DNA of 41,508 bases, taken from assembly GCA_025454925.1 (NCBI GenBank), contig JALONM010000038.1:1-41508 (forward strand). The letters are read 5' to 3'. Origin of the DNA: Cytophagaceae bacterium (GTDB taxonomy: Bacteria; Bacteroidota; Bacteroidia; Cytophagales; Cytophagaceae). The notes beneath the pieces were generated by a model. It worked only from the letters and a program-made list of their open reading frames with translations. It was not told where the DNA came from and ran no database searches. The position numbers and the translations under genes were made by a program. The first letter of the stretch is position 1, and every line of letters begins with the position of its first letter. Shown here one piece after another: positions 34,443 through 41,508 of this stretch.

Positions 34443-35172
34443 AGATGAACGTTTTTCCGCAGAGCGACTGGTGCATCTGCTCGCTCAGATAGATCCTTCT
34501 ATCGAAGTAGTAGCCATCTTGCCAAGTTTAGAAAAATGTTTGACATGGTTTCAGGAACATCCTGAACCTGATCTCATTTTTTCTGACATTCAATTAGAAG
34601 ACGCCCATAGCTTTGAATTATTTTCACAGCTACCGATAAAGGCTCCTATTATTTTCACTACCGCATACGATCAATATGCCTTGCAGGCCTTTAAGCAAAA
34701 CAGCATCGATTATCTGCTCAAGCCTATAGATCCGGAAGAGCTGAAAGCTGCGTTGAAAAAATATGGAGAACTAGAATACAGAACTCAAAAACGAGGACTC
34801 AAAACAGAACAACTTAAATGGAAAGAAGGATACAAAGAACGTTTTCTGGTAAAGAAAGGAAGTCAGTTTGTTGTCGTTAAAATTTCGGAAGTTGCCTATT
34901 TTAAATCCGATCAGAAACTTTGTTACCTGATTACACACGATCATCAAAAACTGGTAATCGACCAAACCCTCGACCAACTTACCGAACAAACGGATCCTCG
35001 TAAATTCAACCGCATTAGCCGTAACAGACTTATCTCACTGGAATGCATCCGCAAGATTCACAACCACCTGAATGGAAGATTAAAACTTGAATTGCATCCG
35101 GCGGAAGATGAAGAAGAGATTTTTGTAAGCCGCGAACGTGTGCAAGCTTTCAAAGAATGGCTGGATTCATGA
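34423..35172 (+). CDS. LytTR-family response regulator
   Basis: A 249-residue response regulator. The receiver has acidic residues in VVLIEDE, the phospho-acceptor Asp in DLIFSDIQLED, a Thr in FTTAYDQYA and a Lys in LLKPID. The C-terminal LytTR DNA-binding domain follows (~145-249: FLVKKGSQFVVVKISEVAYF, FNRISRNRLISLECI). It starts 20 bases inside the end of the kinase gene, so translation is probably coupled. The frame extends to 34408, but 34423 (MKVVLIEDE) is the family's usual start. Targets are unknown; the adhesin gene downstream is one possibility. Confidence 0.93.
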   Translation: MKVVLIEDERFSAERLVHLLAQIDPSIEVVAILPSLEKCLTWFQEHPEPDLIFSDIQLEDAHSFELFSQLPIKAPIIFTTAYDQYALQAFKQNSIDYLLKPIDPEELKAALKKYGELEYRTQKRGLKTEQLKWKEGYKERFLVKKGSQFVVVKISEVAYFKSDQKLCYLITHDHQKLVIDQTLDQLTEQTDPRKFNRISRNRLISLECIRKIHNHLNGRLKLELHPAEDEEEIFVSRERVQAFKEWLDS

Positions 35173-35312
35173 TACTACTTCATTTCGAACGAAAGAACAA
35201 TTCTCCCTCATTCTATTTCATAGAAAATAGACAAATTGCCGCTATCTAAAATTTTCTAATCCTGTTTTTGTAGATTTTTCTTCTCGTTTTATTTATTTAA
35301 AAACATTTCATT

Positions 35313-35357
35313 ATGAACCTATTAACGCTTCAGCTGCTGCAACTTTTTGCCTTCTAA
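35313..35357 (+). other. Possible 14-codon leader peptide upstream of the adhesin
   Basis: ATG at 35313 to TAA at 35355-35357 encodes MNLLTLQLLQLFAF, a very Leu-rich peptide (6 of 14 residues). It ends 73 bases before the adhesin start. Leucine-rich leaders are known from attenuators, but no alternative stem is clear. It may be chance. Confidence 0.2.
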
Positions 35358-35373
35358 TGCGTAAATGCTTACG

Positions 35374-35408
35374 TTTTGGGTCCCCGCTTTTTCAAAACAC
35401 TATTTTAG
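35374..35408 (+). promoter_or_regulatory. Putative adhesin promoter
   Basis: TTTTG (35374-35378) and TATTTTAG (35401-35408) are 22 bases apart, close to the Bacteroidota promoter pattern. A hairpin ACACTA-TTT-TAGTGT overlaps the -7 box. Transcription would begin just upstream of the start codon. Confidence 0.4.
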
Positions 35409-35430
35409 TGTAGTATAAAACTTCATGTCC

Positions 35431-38400
35431 ATGAAATATTTAAGTCTCCTACGATTTCTGGTTTTAAAATCATTGCTTTTCGGAATTATTACTCACGTTC
35501 AACTTATGCAGGCACAACCTGGTAAAGACGGTAATCTAACGGTTACTGCCATGAATACGGTGGTGAATGTCTACGGAGTGCTGGGAGCCAATGTAGCAGC
35601 GGGCGCGAACTCGGTAACAGTTTCTAATATTGGGGATTTAAATAATGGAACGGCGCTTTCGGCGGGCGATTTGATCATGATCTATCAATCGCAGGGAGCC
35701 AGCATACAAACTTCCGACGATAATAATTACGGTACTGTAGTAAACTATAATAGCGCAGGGCGTTACGAATACGCCTATGTGGCTTCAGTCGCTGGCAATA
35801 CCATTAATATTGGTTGTCCTCTCAGTTTCTCTTACACAACTGCTGGTAAAACGCAAGTTGTCCGAATTCCACAATACAATAATCTTACTATCAACGCCGG
35901 AGGATCCATCACCTCCTTTCCTTGGAATGGATCTAAAGGCGGAATTGTCAGCGTGCACGTGCGAAACAACTTGGTAAACAATGGCCTTATTGAATCCAGT
36001 GGTAAGGGCTTTAGAGGGGGTAAACGCGACAACCTTACACGAGGTGCGGGTGCTGCTATTTATACACTTTACCGTTCTTTTGATCCTCAGGATGCGGGGG
36101 AAAAGGGCGAAAGCATTGTGGGTTATCAATCCGATTATGATGGACTGGGCGGTCGCTATGGACGTGGTGCTCCTGCCAATGGTGGTGGTGGTGGCAATGC
36201 CCACAACGCTGCAGGAGGAGGCGGTGCTAATGGAAACAACGGGCTTCCTTATACTGGCGCTGGCGTGATGGACCCGAATCCGGCATATTTTGCCGCTTGG
36301 CAACTCGATCCTGATTTTGTTGCCAATGGAAATAGTTTAACCAATTCTTCCGGTGGTGGTAGAGGAGGCTATACGTTTGCTTCTAGCAATCAGGATGCTC
36401 TTACCCTTCCTCTTTCCAATTCAACTTGGGGTGGCGACTATAGAGATCCTGTGGGCGGTAGAGGAGGACACCCACTATCTTCCGTTCCTGAAAATAGAAT
36501 TTTCTTTGGTGGAGGCGGTGGTGCCGGAGATGGAAATAACAACGCATCTGCCGATGGTGGCGATGGCGGTGGTATTGTTTATATCATTGCCCGATCATTC
36601 ACCGGATCAGGCTCTGTAAAAGCAGAAGGACAAACCGGATTTAGTACTGTTGGGGCAAATAACGATGCTCCTGGTGGAGGTGGCGGAGGTGGATCCATCG
36701 TCATTAAAGCATTTACTTTCATCGGACAAATTCTTTCGGCCAATGGAGGTTCTGGAGGGAGCCAATTAGCCATCACCAATGAGTCGGAAGGTTGCGGCGG
36801 CGGCGGCGGCGGCGGTTTTATTGCCGTTCCTAAATACGCTACGGGTACTTGTGGAACCAATAATTCGTATTTCTATATTTCAGGCGTAAATGGAATTTCA
36901 GCTTCTACTTCCATGACCGAGTTCCCTCCTAACGGAGGAACTTACGGCGCTGTTGGACAAAATGATGTACCCATCACGCCTGAATTCTTACCGTATTCTC
37001 TAACGTGTATTATTGATCGCGATAACGATGGAATTCACGATTGGGGCATTGACCTGGACGACGACAACGATGGTATTACCGATATTGAAGAAGGTTTTAT
37101 TTCTACCGATGGGTCTCTGGATGAAGACGGCGACCTGTCCAGAAACTATGCCGATCCATCGTTTGTTCCTTTTAAAGACGACAATTGCGATGGTATCAAT
37201 GATTTCTTTGATACCGATTTAGATGGAATTCCCGATTTCCATGATCTTGACTCCGACAACGATGGCGTTAGTGACTGTATAGAAGCTGGAGGAACGGATA
37301 CCAACAAAGACGGTATCGTGGATGCCTTTACGGATGCTAACTCCAATGGTCTTTCGGACAATGTAGAGAACGGATTGATTCCGGATGATATTGATGGCGA
37401 TGGAATTAAAAACCAACGCGATCGCGACGCGGACGGCGATGGCATCACTGATTGTACGGAAGCTGGTGGTACGGACGCCAATGGAGATGGAATTATCGAT
37501 GGCTTCACCGATACGGACGACGATGGATACTCCAGCAACGTGGACCCTACTAATGATAATCTCGCACTGACAGGATCCAACCCTACTGGCATTCCTCCAT
37601 TACCTATACCCGATTCAGATTCCGACGGAAAATTCAATTTCCTGGATATTGATTCTGAAAACGATGGTATTACCGACAACATCGAAGCCCAGACGACAGC
37701 AGGCTACATCGCGCCTTCTTACACAGATACAGACAAAGATGGAATTTATAATTCTTACGATGCAAGCAATGGCGGTACTCCTTTAGTGCCCGTAAATACC
37801 GATGGAACCGACAATGTGGACTATCTTGACAATGACTCTGATAACGACAACGTTCCTGATGCCATCGAAGGGCACGACAGCAACTTCGATGGGCTGCCTG
37901 TCCCTGCTATTCCGTTGTCAGGAGACAGTGATGGAGACGGTTTGTTAAACGGTTATGACCTGCAATCCTCTGCCAACGCTACCGTTGCCGGGATGGGAGG
38001 CTCCGGAGGCTCTGCTCCGTTGCAAGACACCGATTCCGATGGTACCCGCGACTGGCGAGACACCGACGATGATAACGATTGTATTCTCACCGCGGCAACA
38101 GGCATTACAGGAGAAAACACCAATTCTAATTCCATTTGGTCGGATGACTTTACTCAAGGTGGATCCCCCAGACCTAATTATTTATTTTCTATTGTCCCCA
38201 TTGCTGTAACTAATAATGCACGATGCAATACCGGAAGTGTTTCTCTTTCTGCTTCTGGCTTATCGGGATCCTTTTCCTGGTTTGATGTATCCAGCGGAGG
38301 CTCCGCATTGCTTACACAAACGGGCGTATCTTCTTCCACTTTTGCAACACCCGTCATTTCTGCTACTACCACCTATTTTGTAGAATATACCAATGGAACC

Positions 38401-41400
38401 TGTACCGTTCCTCGCATCCCGGTGGTAGCTTCAATTTTATCAGGCAGTTCTGCATTAACTGTTCAAGATCAATCCCGATGTGGAACCGGAACGGTTTCGT
38501 TAAATGCGTCGACCTCTACAGCGGGAACTTTCCGTTGGTACGACGCGCCTACCGGAGGTACTTTAATGTATACTCAACTTACCACTGCCAATTCTACTTT
38601 TGTTACGCCGTCGATTTCTACCACTACCAGTTATTATGTTGAATTTGATAACGGATCATGCGTTACCTCCAGAGTTCAGGTCGTAGCCATTGTAAATGGA
38701 GCCACACCTTCTGTAACATCAGCAACTCGATGTGGAAGTGGTTCGGTTACATTGTCGGCTACGAGTGCGCAGGCCTCTACCATTAACTGGTACGATGCTG
38801 CTACAGGAGGAACTTTATTACAATCCGATGCTGGTATTATCAATTCTTCTTATACCACGATATCTTTATCTTCCACTGCAACCTATTATGTGGAGGCCAT
38901 TGCCTCTGGTTGTCCTTCCGCCAGGGTGCCTGTTTCTGCCACGATCAATAGTTCGCTGGCAAACCCTTCTGTTACCGGAGCTACCTCTTGTGGCGCGGGT
39001 AGTCTTGTGTTGAGTGCCAACAGTGGAAGCAACGGTACCTTTAACTGGTACGATGCATCCTCTGGAGGAACTTTACTTCAAAGCACTTCGGGAGTTTCTT
39101 CCAGTACCTACACAACGCCTGTACTAAGTGCCACTACCTCTTATTATGTAGAATTTCAAAACGGCTCTTGTACCTCCAATCGCGTGGCTGTTTCAGCAGT
39201 GGTTCTTAGCGCTTCTTCCATCCTTACTACCAATGCGAACCGATGTGGCAATGGAACGCTGGTACTCGGCGCTAGTACATCTATTACAGGTACCTTCCGT
39301 TGGTTTGATGCCGTTACTGGTGGTACTTTGTTATTAACCAGTCCGGTGGGTGTAAATGGTTCCAATTACACCACTCCTAACCTGACGGCTCCTGCAAGCG
39401 CTACCTATTATGTGGAATTCATCACTGCATCGCCGGTATGTACCACCTCCAGAGCGGCAGTTACTGCAACCGCTCAAAATGGAATTACCTTAACTCCAAC
39501 CCCCGGAATTATTTGTAATCCAGGAACTGCAGCCTTGTCGATTAGCGCCGGAACTTCTGTCACATTCAGATGGTTCGATAAAATTACCGGAGGATTTTTA
39601 TTGCAAAGTACTTCGGGCACCAACGCAAACTTTACTACGCCGTTCATTAATGGCACCACCGACTTTTATGTAGAAGCTACCGATGGTGTATGTACGACTT
39701 CCCCCAGAACGACTGTAAGAGCTAGTGTTATCAGTACTACGCCTCCTAACACTACCGATAATTCAAGATGCGGAACAGGAACCGTAGCACTCATTGCCAA
39801 TTATTTTTCCGCTGGAGTATTCCGTTGGTACGATGCCCCTACGGGTGGAACTCTTTTAAACACAAGTGGAAGTGGCACTGCCAATACCTACACTACTCCT
39901 AGCATTACCACCACCACTACCTATTATGTAGAGTTAAGTACTGCGGCTCCCGCTTGTACCACAGAGCGAATCCCTGTAGTGGCCAACATCCTTTCCACTC
40001 CGGCCGCTCCTACTGCTATTGATGGAACCCGCTGTGGTACGGGTACTGTAACTATTGCAGCCCAGGCTGCGGCACCTGGAATTATTTTATGGTATACAGC
40101 ACCTACCGGCGGAACTTCTTTATTTACAGATCAAGGTACCAGTTTATCTACCTTTGTTACACCCAGTATTGCCGCCACAACCACCTATTATGCCGAAGTT
40201 TCCAATGCTTATTGCGCAAGTGCCAGAACTGCAGTCAACGCTACAGTCAACGGTGCAGGAACACCACAATCTCCGGTTGGCATCAATGCAAGCCGCTGTG
40301 GAACGGGTATTGTATCGTTGCAAGCTACCGCCCCCGTATCGGGTATTTTCAGGTGGTATTCTGCTGCAAGCGGTGGCACTTTATTGTCAACGACCCTTTC
40401 TTCCAATTCCAGCATTTTTAATACTCCTTCCCTATCTTCTTCTGCCACCTATTATGTGGAATTTGATAACGGCTCTTGTGTGTCTTCTTCCCGCACTGCG
40501 GTTACAGCTACCATCAACACAATTCCATCCCCTCCAAATGCCTTGGGTAACAGTCGTTGTGGATCCGGCGTTGTTAGTGTTTCGGCCAGCAATCCTGTGA
40601 ATGGAACATTCCGTTGGTATTCATCTAAAATCGGAGGAACTCTCCTTCAGACGGATGCTGCTGTAAGTTCTTCTTCCTATACTAGTGCTTCTATCTCTGC
40701 CAACCAATATTATTATGTAGAATTCTTTGATGGTTCTTGTGCTAGTCTTCGGGATTCAGCACTGGCAGTAATCAATACCATTCCAAGCGCCCCTACCGCC
40801 ATTCCGGCCTCCCGTTGTGGAACAGGCTCAGCAATCATAGGTGCATCGTCTTCCGTTTCAGGCGATTTTAATTGGTACGATGTAAGCAGCGGTGGAACCC
40901 TATTACAGCAAGACTTCAATTCCTTATCGAGTTCTTTTAATTCGCCTTCGGTTAGTTCCAACACTACCTATTATGTCGATTTCACCAAAGGATCTTGTAC
41001 TTCCAACACTCGAACACCCGTTACAATTACACTGCTATCGGCACCGGATGCCCCTAATACTGTAGGAAATGTTATCTGCGGAATTGGAGGAACAGCCATC
41101 TTGCTCGCCAGCACTGTGCCTTCCATCACGCATCGCTGGTACGATGTGCCTTCGGGTGGTACCTTGTTGCAAACGAATGCCTCTACCACCAACAGTTCTT
41201 ACACTACCCCGGTTATTTCTGGCACCACGATTTACTATGTTGAAGCATTCGATGGTGTTTGTAGCAGTGCCAGAACCAACGCGATTGTCAATGCCATCAA
41301 TTGCGCTCCTCAAATTGATGACGAAGTAATCTCCACTCCGGAAGACACACCGATCTCCGGCGACCTTACTGACGTGGGAGACAGCGATCCGGAAGGAACT

Positions 41401-41508
41401 CCTTTAACAGCCAATACCACTCCGGTAAGGAATCCGAATCACGGTTCTATTGTAGTGAATGCTAACGGTACCTATACCTATACCCCGAATGCCAATTACA
41501 ACGGACCC
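35431..41508 (+). CDS. Giant modular surface adhesin, partial (runs off right end)
   Basis: The frame is open for 2026 codons to the window edge. A hydrophobic N-terminus ending near QLMQAQ is a signal peptide; the start could also be the in-frame ATG at 35425. Order: a beta-rich N-terminal domain (~25-190), a glycine-rich region (~195-467), TSP3-like Asp-rich calcium-binding repeats (~526-884; DNDGI, DSDNDGV), then 12 Ig-like repeats of 85-90 residues (~924-1954) and the beginning of a cadherin/tandem-95-like module (PEDTPISGDL, TYTYTPNANYNG). Such proteins are exported, usually through type IX secretion, and mediate attachment; the sorting domain would be beyond the window. The LytTR pair lies just upstream. 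Confidence 0.9.
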   Translation, partial: MKYLSLLRFLVLKSLLFGIITHVQLMQAQPGKDGNLTVTAMNTVVNVYGVLGANVAAGANSVTVSNIGDLNNGTALSAGDLIMIYQSQGASIQTSDDNNYGTVVNYNSAGRYEYAYVASVAGNTINIGCPLSFSYTTAGKTQVVRIPQYNNLTINAGGSITSFPWNGSKGGIVSVHVRNNLVNNGLIESSGKGFRGGKRDNLTRGAGAAIYTLYRSFDPQDAGEKGESIVGYQSDYDGLGGRYGRGAPANGGGGGNAHNAAGGGGANGNNGLPYTGAGVMDPNPAYFAAWQLDPDFVANGNSLTNSSGGGRGGYTFASSNQDALTLPLSNSTWGGDYRDPVGGRGGHPLSSVPENRIFFGGGGGAGDGNNNASADGGDGGGIVYIIARSFTGSGSVKAEGQTGFSTVGANNDAPGGGGGGGSIVIKAFTFIGQILSANGGSGGSQLAITNESEGCGGGGGGGFIAVPKYATGTCGTNNSYFYISGVNGISASTSMTEFPPNGGTYGAVGQNDVPITPEFLPYSLTCIIDRDNDGIHDWGIDLDDDNDGITDIEEGFISTDGSLDEDGDLSRNYADPSFVPFKDDNCDGINDFFDTDLDGIPDFHDLDSDNDGVSDCIEAGGTDTNKDGIVDAFTDANSNGLSDNVENGLIPDDIDGDGIKNQRDRDADGDGITDCTEAGGTDANGDGIIDGFTDTDDDGYSSNVDPTNDNLALTGSNPTGIPPLPIPDSDSDGKFNFLDIDSENDGITDNIEAQTTAGYIAPSYTDTDKDGIYNSYDASNGGTPLVPVNTDGTDNVDYLDNDSDNDNVPDAIEGHDSNFDGLPVPAIPLSGDSDGDGLLNGYDLQSSANATVAGMGGSGGSAPLQDTDSDGTRDWRDTDDDNDCILTAATGITGENTNSNSIWSDDFTQGGSPRPNYLFSIVPIAVTNNARCNTGSVSLSASGLSGSFSWFDVSSGGSALLTQTGVSSSTFATPVISATTTYFVEYTNGTCTVPRIPVVASILSGSSALTVQDQSRCGTGTVSLNASTSTAGTFRWYDAPTGGTLMYTQLTTANSTFVTPSISTTTSYYVEFDNGSCVTSRVQVVAIVNGATPSVTSATRCGSGSVTLSATSAQASTINWYDAATGGTLLQSDAGIINSSYTTISLSSTATYYVEAIASGCPSARVPVSATINSSLANPSVTGATSCGAGSLVLSANSGSNGTFNWYDASSGGTLLQSTSGVSSSTYTTPVLSATTSYYVEFQNGSCTSNRVAVSAVVLSASSILTTNANRCGNGTLVLGASTSITGTFRWFDAVTGGTLLLTSPVGVNGSNYTTPNLTAPASATYYVEFITASPVCTTSRAAVTATAQNGITLTPTPGIICNPGTAALSISAGTSVTFRWFDKITGGFLLQSTSGTNANFTTPFINGTTDFYVEATDGVCTTSPRTTVRASVISTTPPNTTDNSRCGTGTVALIANYFSAGVFRWYDAPTGGTLLNTSGSGTANTYTTPSITTTTTYYVELSTAAPACTTERIPVVANILSTPAAPTAIDGTRCGTGTVTIAAQAAAPGIILWYTAPTGGTSLFTDQGTSLSTFVTPSIAATTTYYAEVSNAYCASARTAVNATVNGAGTPQSPVGINASRCGTGIVSLQATAPVSGIFRWYSAASGGTLLSTTLSSNSSIFNTPSLSSSATYYVEFDNGSCVSSSRTAVTATINTIPSPPNALGNSRCGSGVVSVSASNPVNGTFRWYSSKIGGTLLQTDAAVSSSSYTSASISANQYYYVEFFDGSCASLRDSALAVINTIPSAPTAIPASRCGTGSAIIGASSSVSGDFNWYDVSSGGTLLQQDFNSLSSSFNSPSVSSNTTYYVDFTKGSCTSNTRTPVTITLLSAPDAPNTVGNVICGIGGTAILLASTVPSITHRWYDVPSGGTLLQTNASTTNSSYTTPVISGTTIYYVEAFDGVCSSARTNAIVNAINCAPQIDDEVISTPEDTPISGDLTDVGDSDPEGTPLTANTTPVRNPNHGSIVVNANGTYTYTPNANYNGP
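36010..36830 (+). repeat. Glycine-rich coding region of the adhesin
   Basis: Clusters of GGGGG, GGGAGDG and GGGGGGG occur here, with a TGC followed by six GGC codons and GGT at 36793-36816. The high Gly content suggests beta-helical or flexible linkers. A slippage change here would be in frame (multiples of three). Confidence 0.7.
37006..38080 (+). repeat. TSP3-like calcium-binding repeats in the adhesin
   Basis: Multiple D.D.DGI/V units (DRDNDGIHDW, DLDDDNDGITDIEE, DSDNDGVSDCIEAGGTDTN, DADGDGITDC, DTDSDGTRDW) follow one another. In thrombospondin-3 type repeats these Asp loops bind calcium and stiffen the stalk. Confidence 0.85.
38200..41290 (+). repeat. Twelve Ig-like repeats in the adhesin
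   Basis: Units begin at an RCGTG-type motif at 38221, 38476, 38731, 38986, 39241, 39511, 39766, 40030, 40294, 40555, 40813 and 41074, a period of 255-270 bases. Each unit has the plan RCGTGTVSL, FRWYDAPTGGTLL, YTTPSISATTTYYVEF and NGSCTSSR. Two Cys per unit can form one internal disulfide. Confidence 0.9.

Noticed and set aside
36793-36816. GGC microsatellite as a phase-variation switch
   Set aside because: The unit is three bases long, so length changes stay in frame and cannot switch the gene off.
36010-36830. Collagen-like protein
   Set aside because: The glycines are clustered in runs and not spaced every third residue.
37146-37682. 178-residue minus-strand frame opposite the TSP3 region
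   Set aside because: It mirrors the Asp-rich repeats of the adhesin; Ser/Pro-rich translation without signal or motif, typical of an antisense shadow.

Overview
The window looks like chromosomal DNA of a free-living member of the Bacteroidota (Flavobacteriia/Cytophagia-like). Evidence: a PorT-type outer-membrane protein next to ubiE, an OmpA/PD40/TPR envelope protein, a TonB-dependent receptor, large T9SS-type surface proteins (Gly-rich, TSP3-like and Ig-like repeats), TAnnTTTG-type promoter boxes and moderately AT-rich DNA. No tRNA, rRNA, CRISPR array, integrase or intact transposon was recognised. The first and last genes are cut by the window edges.

Layout. (1) 1-3805: the edge of what is probably an extracellular contractile injection system (eCIS) locus: a large DUF4157 protein with an HExxH motif, running off the left end, and a divergent AAA+ ATPase of the eCIS type. 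(2) 3806-4420: gene-free patch made of dispersed non-coding repeats, called here S and R. (3) 4421-10048: mostly housekeeping and unknown genes on the minus strand (SGNH hydrolase, guaA, TerB-like, SirB1-like, small unknown and secreted proteins). (4) 10119-17331: a partner-switching module, SiaA-like phosphatase / SiaB-like kinase / SiaC, apparently co-transcribed with a large ABC half-transporter carrying an N-terminal TerB-like domain. (5) 17629-23445: TonB-dependent receptor, two YfiR-like periplasmic proteins, a membrane GAF protein, CheB and CheR. (6) 23702-27589, plus strand: OmpA/PD40/TPR protein, then ubiE overlapped by porT. (7) 27590-31509: long hairpin, S repeats, an OxyR-like regulator preceded by a perfect 36-nt palindrome, a secreted protein, a tiny lipoprotein, and more S and R repeats. 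(8) 31510-35172: STAS-like protein, divergent dinB, and a LytS/LytTR two-component pair. (9) 35431 to the end: a giant modular adhesin of at least 2026 residues.

How it fits together. The Sia, Che and YfiR/TonB genes are all on the minus strand and form a dense signalling block. In Pseudomonas, the Sia and Yfi systems feed c-di-GMP cyclases (SiaD, YfiN), yet no GGDEF gene is visible here, so the outputs must differ; the ABC transporter is one candidate partner. PorT, the OmpA/PD40 protein and the two surface proteins point to type IX secretion. The most unusual items are the eCIS edge with its DUF4157 protein and long unassigned C-terminal region, two families of structured intergenic repeats (one with an apparent internal-deletion derivative), and the palindrome abutting the oxyR-like start codon.
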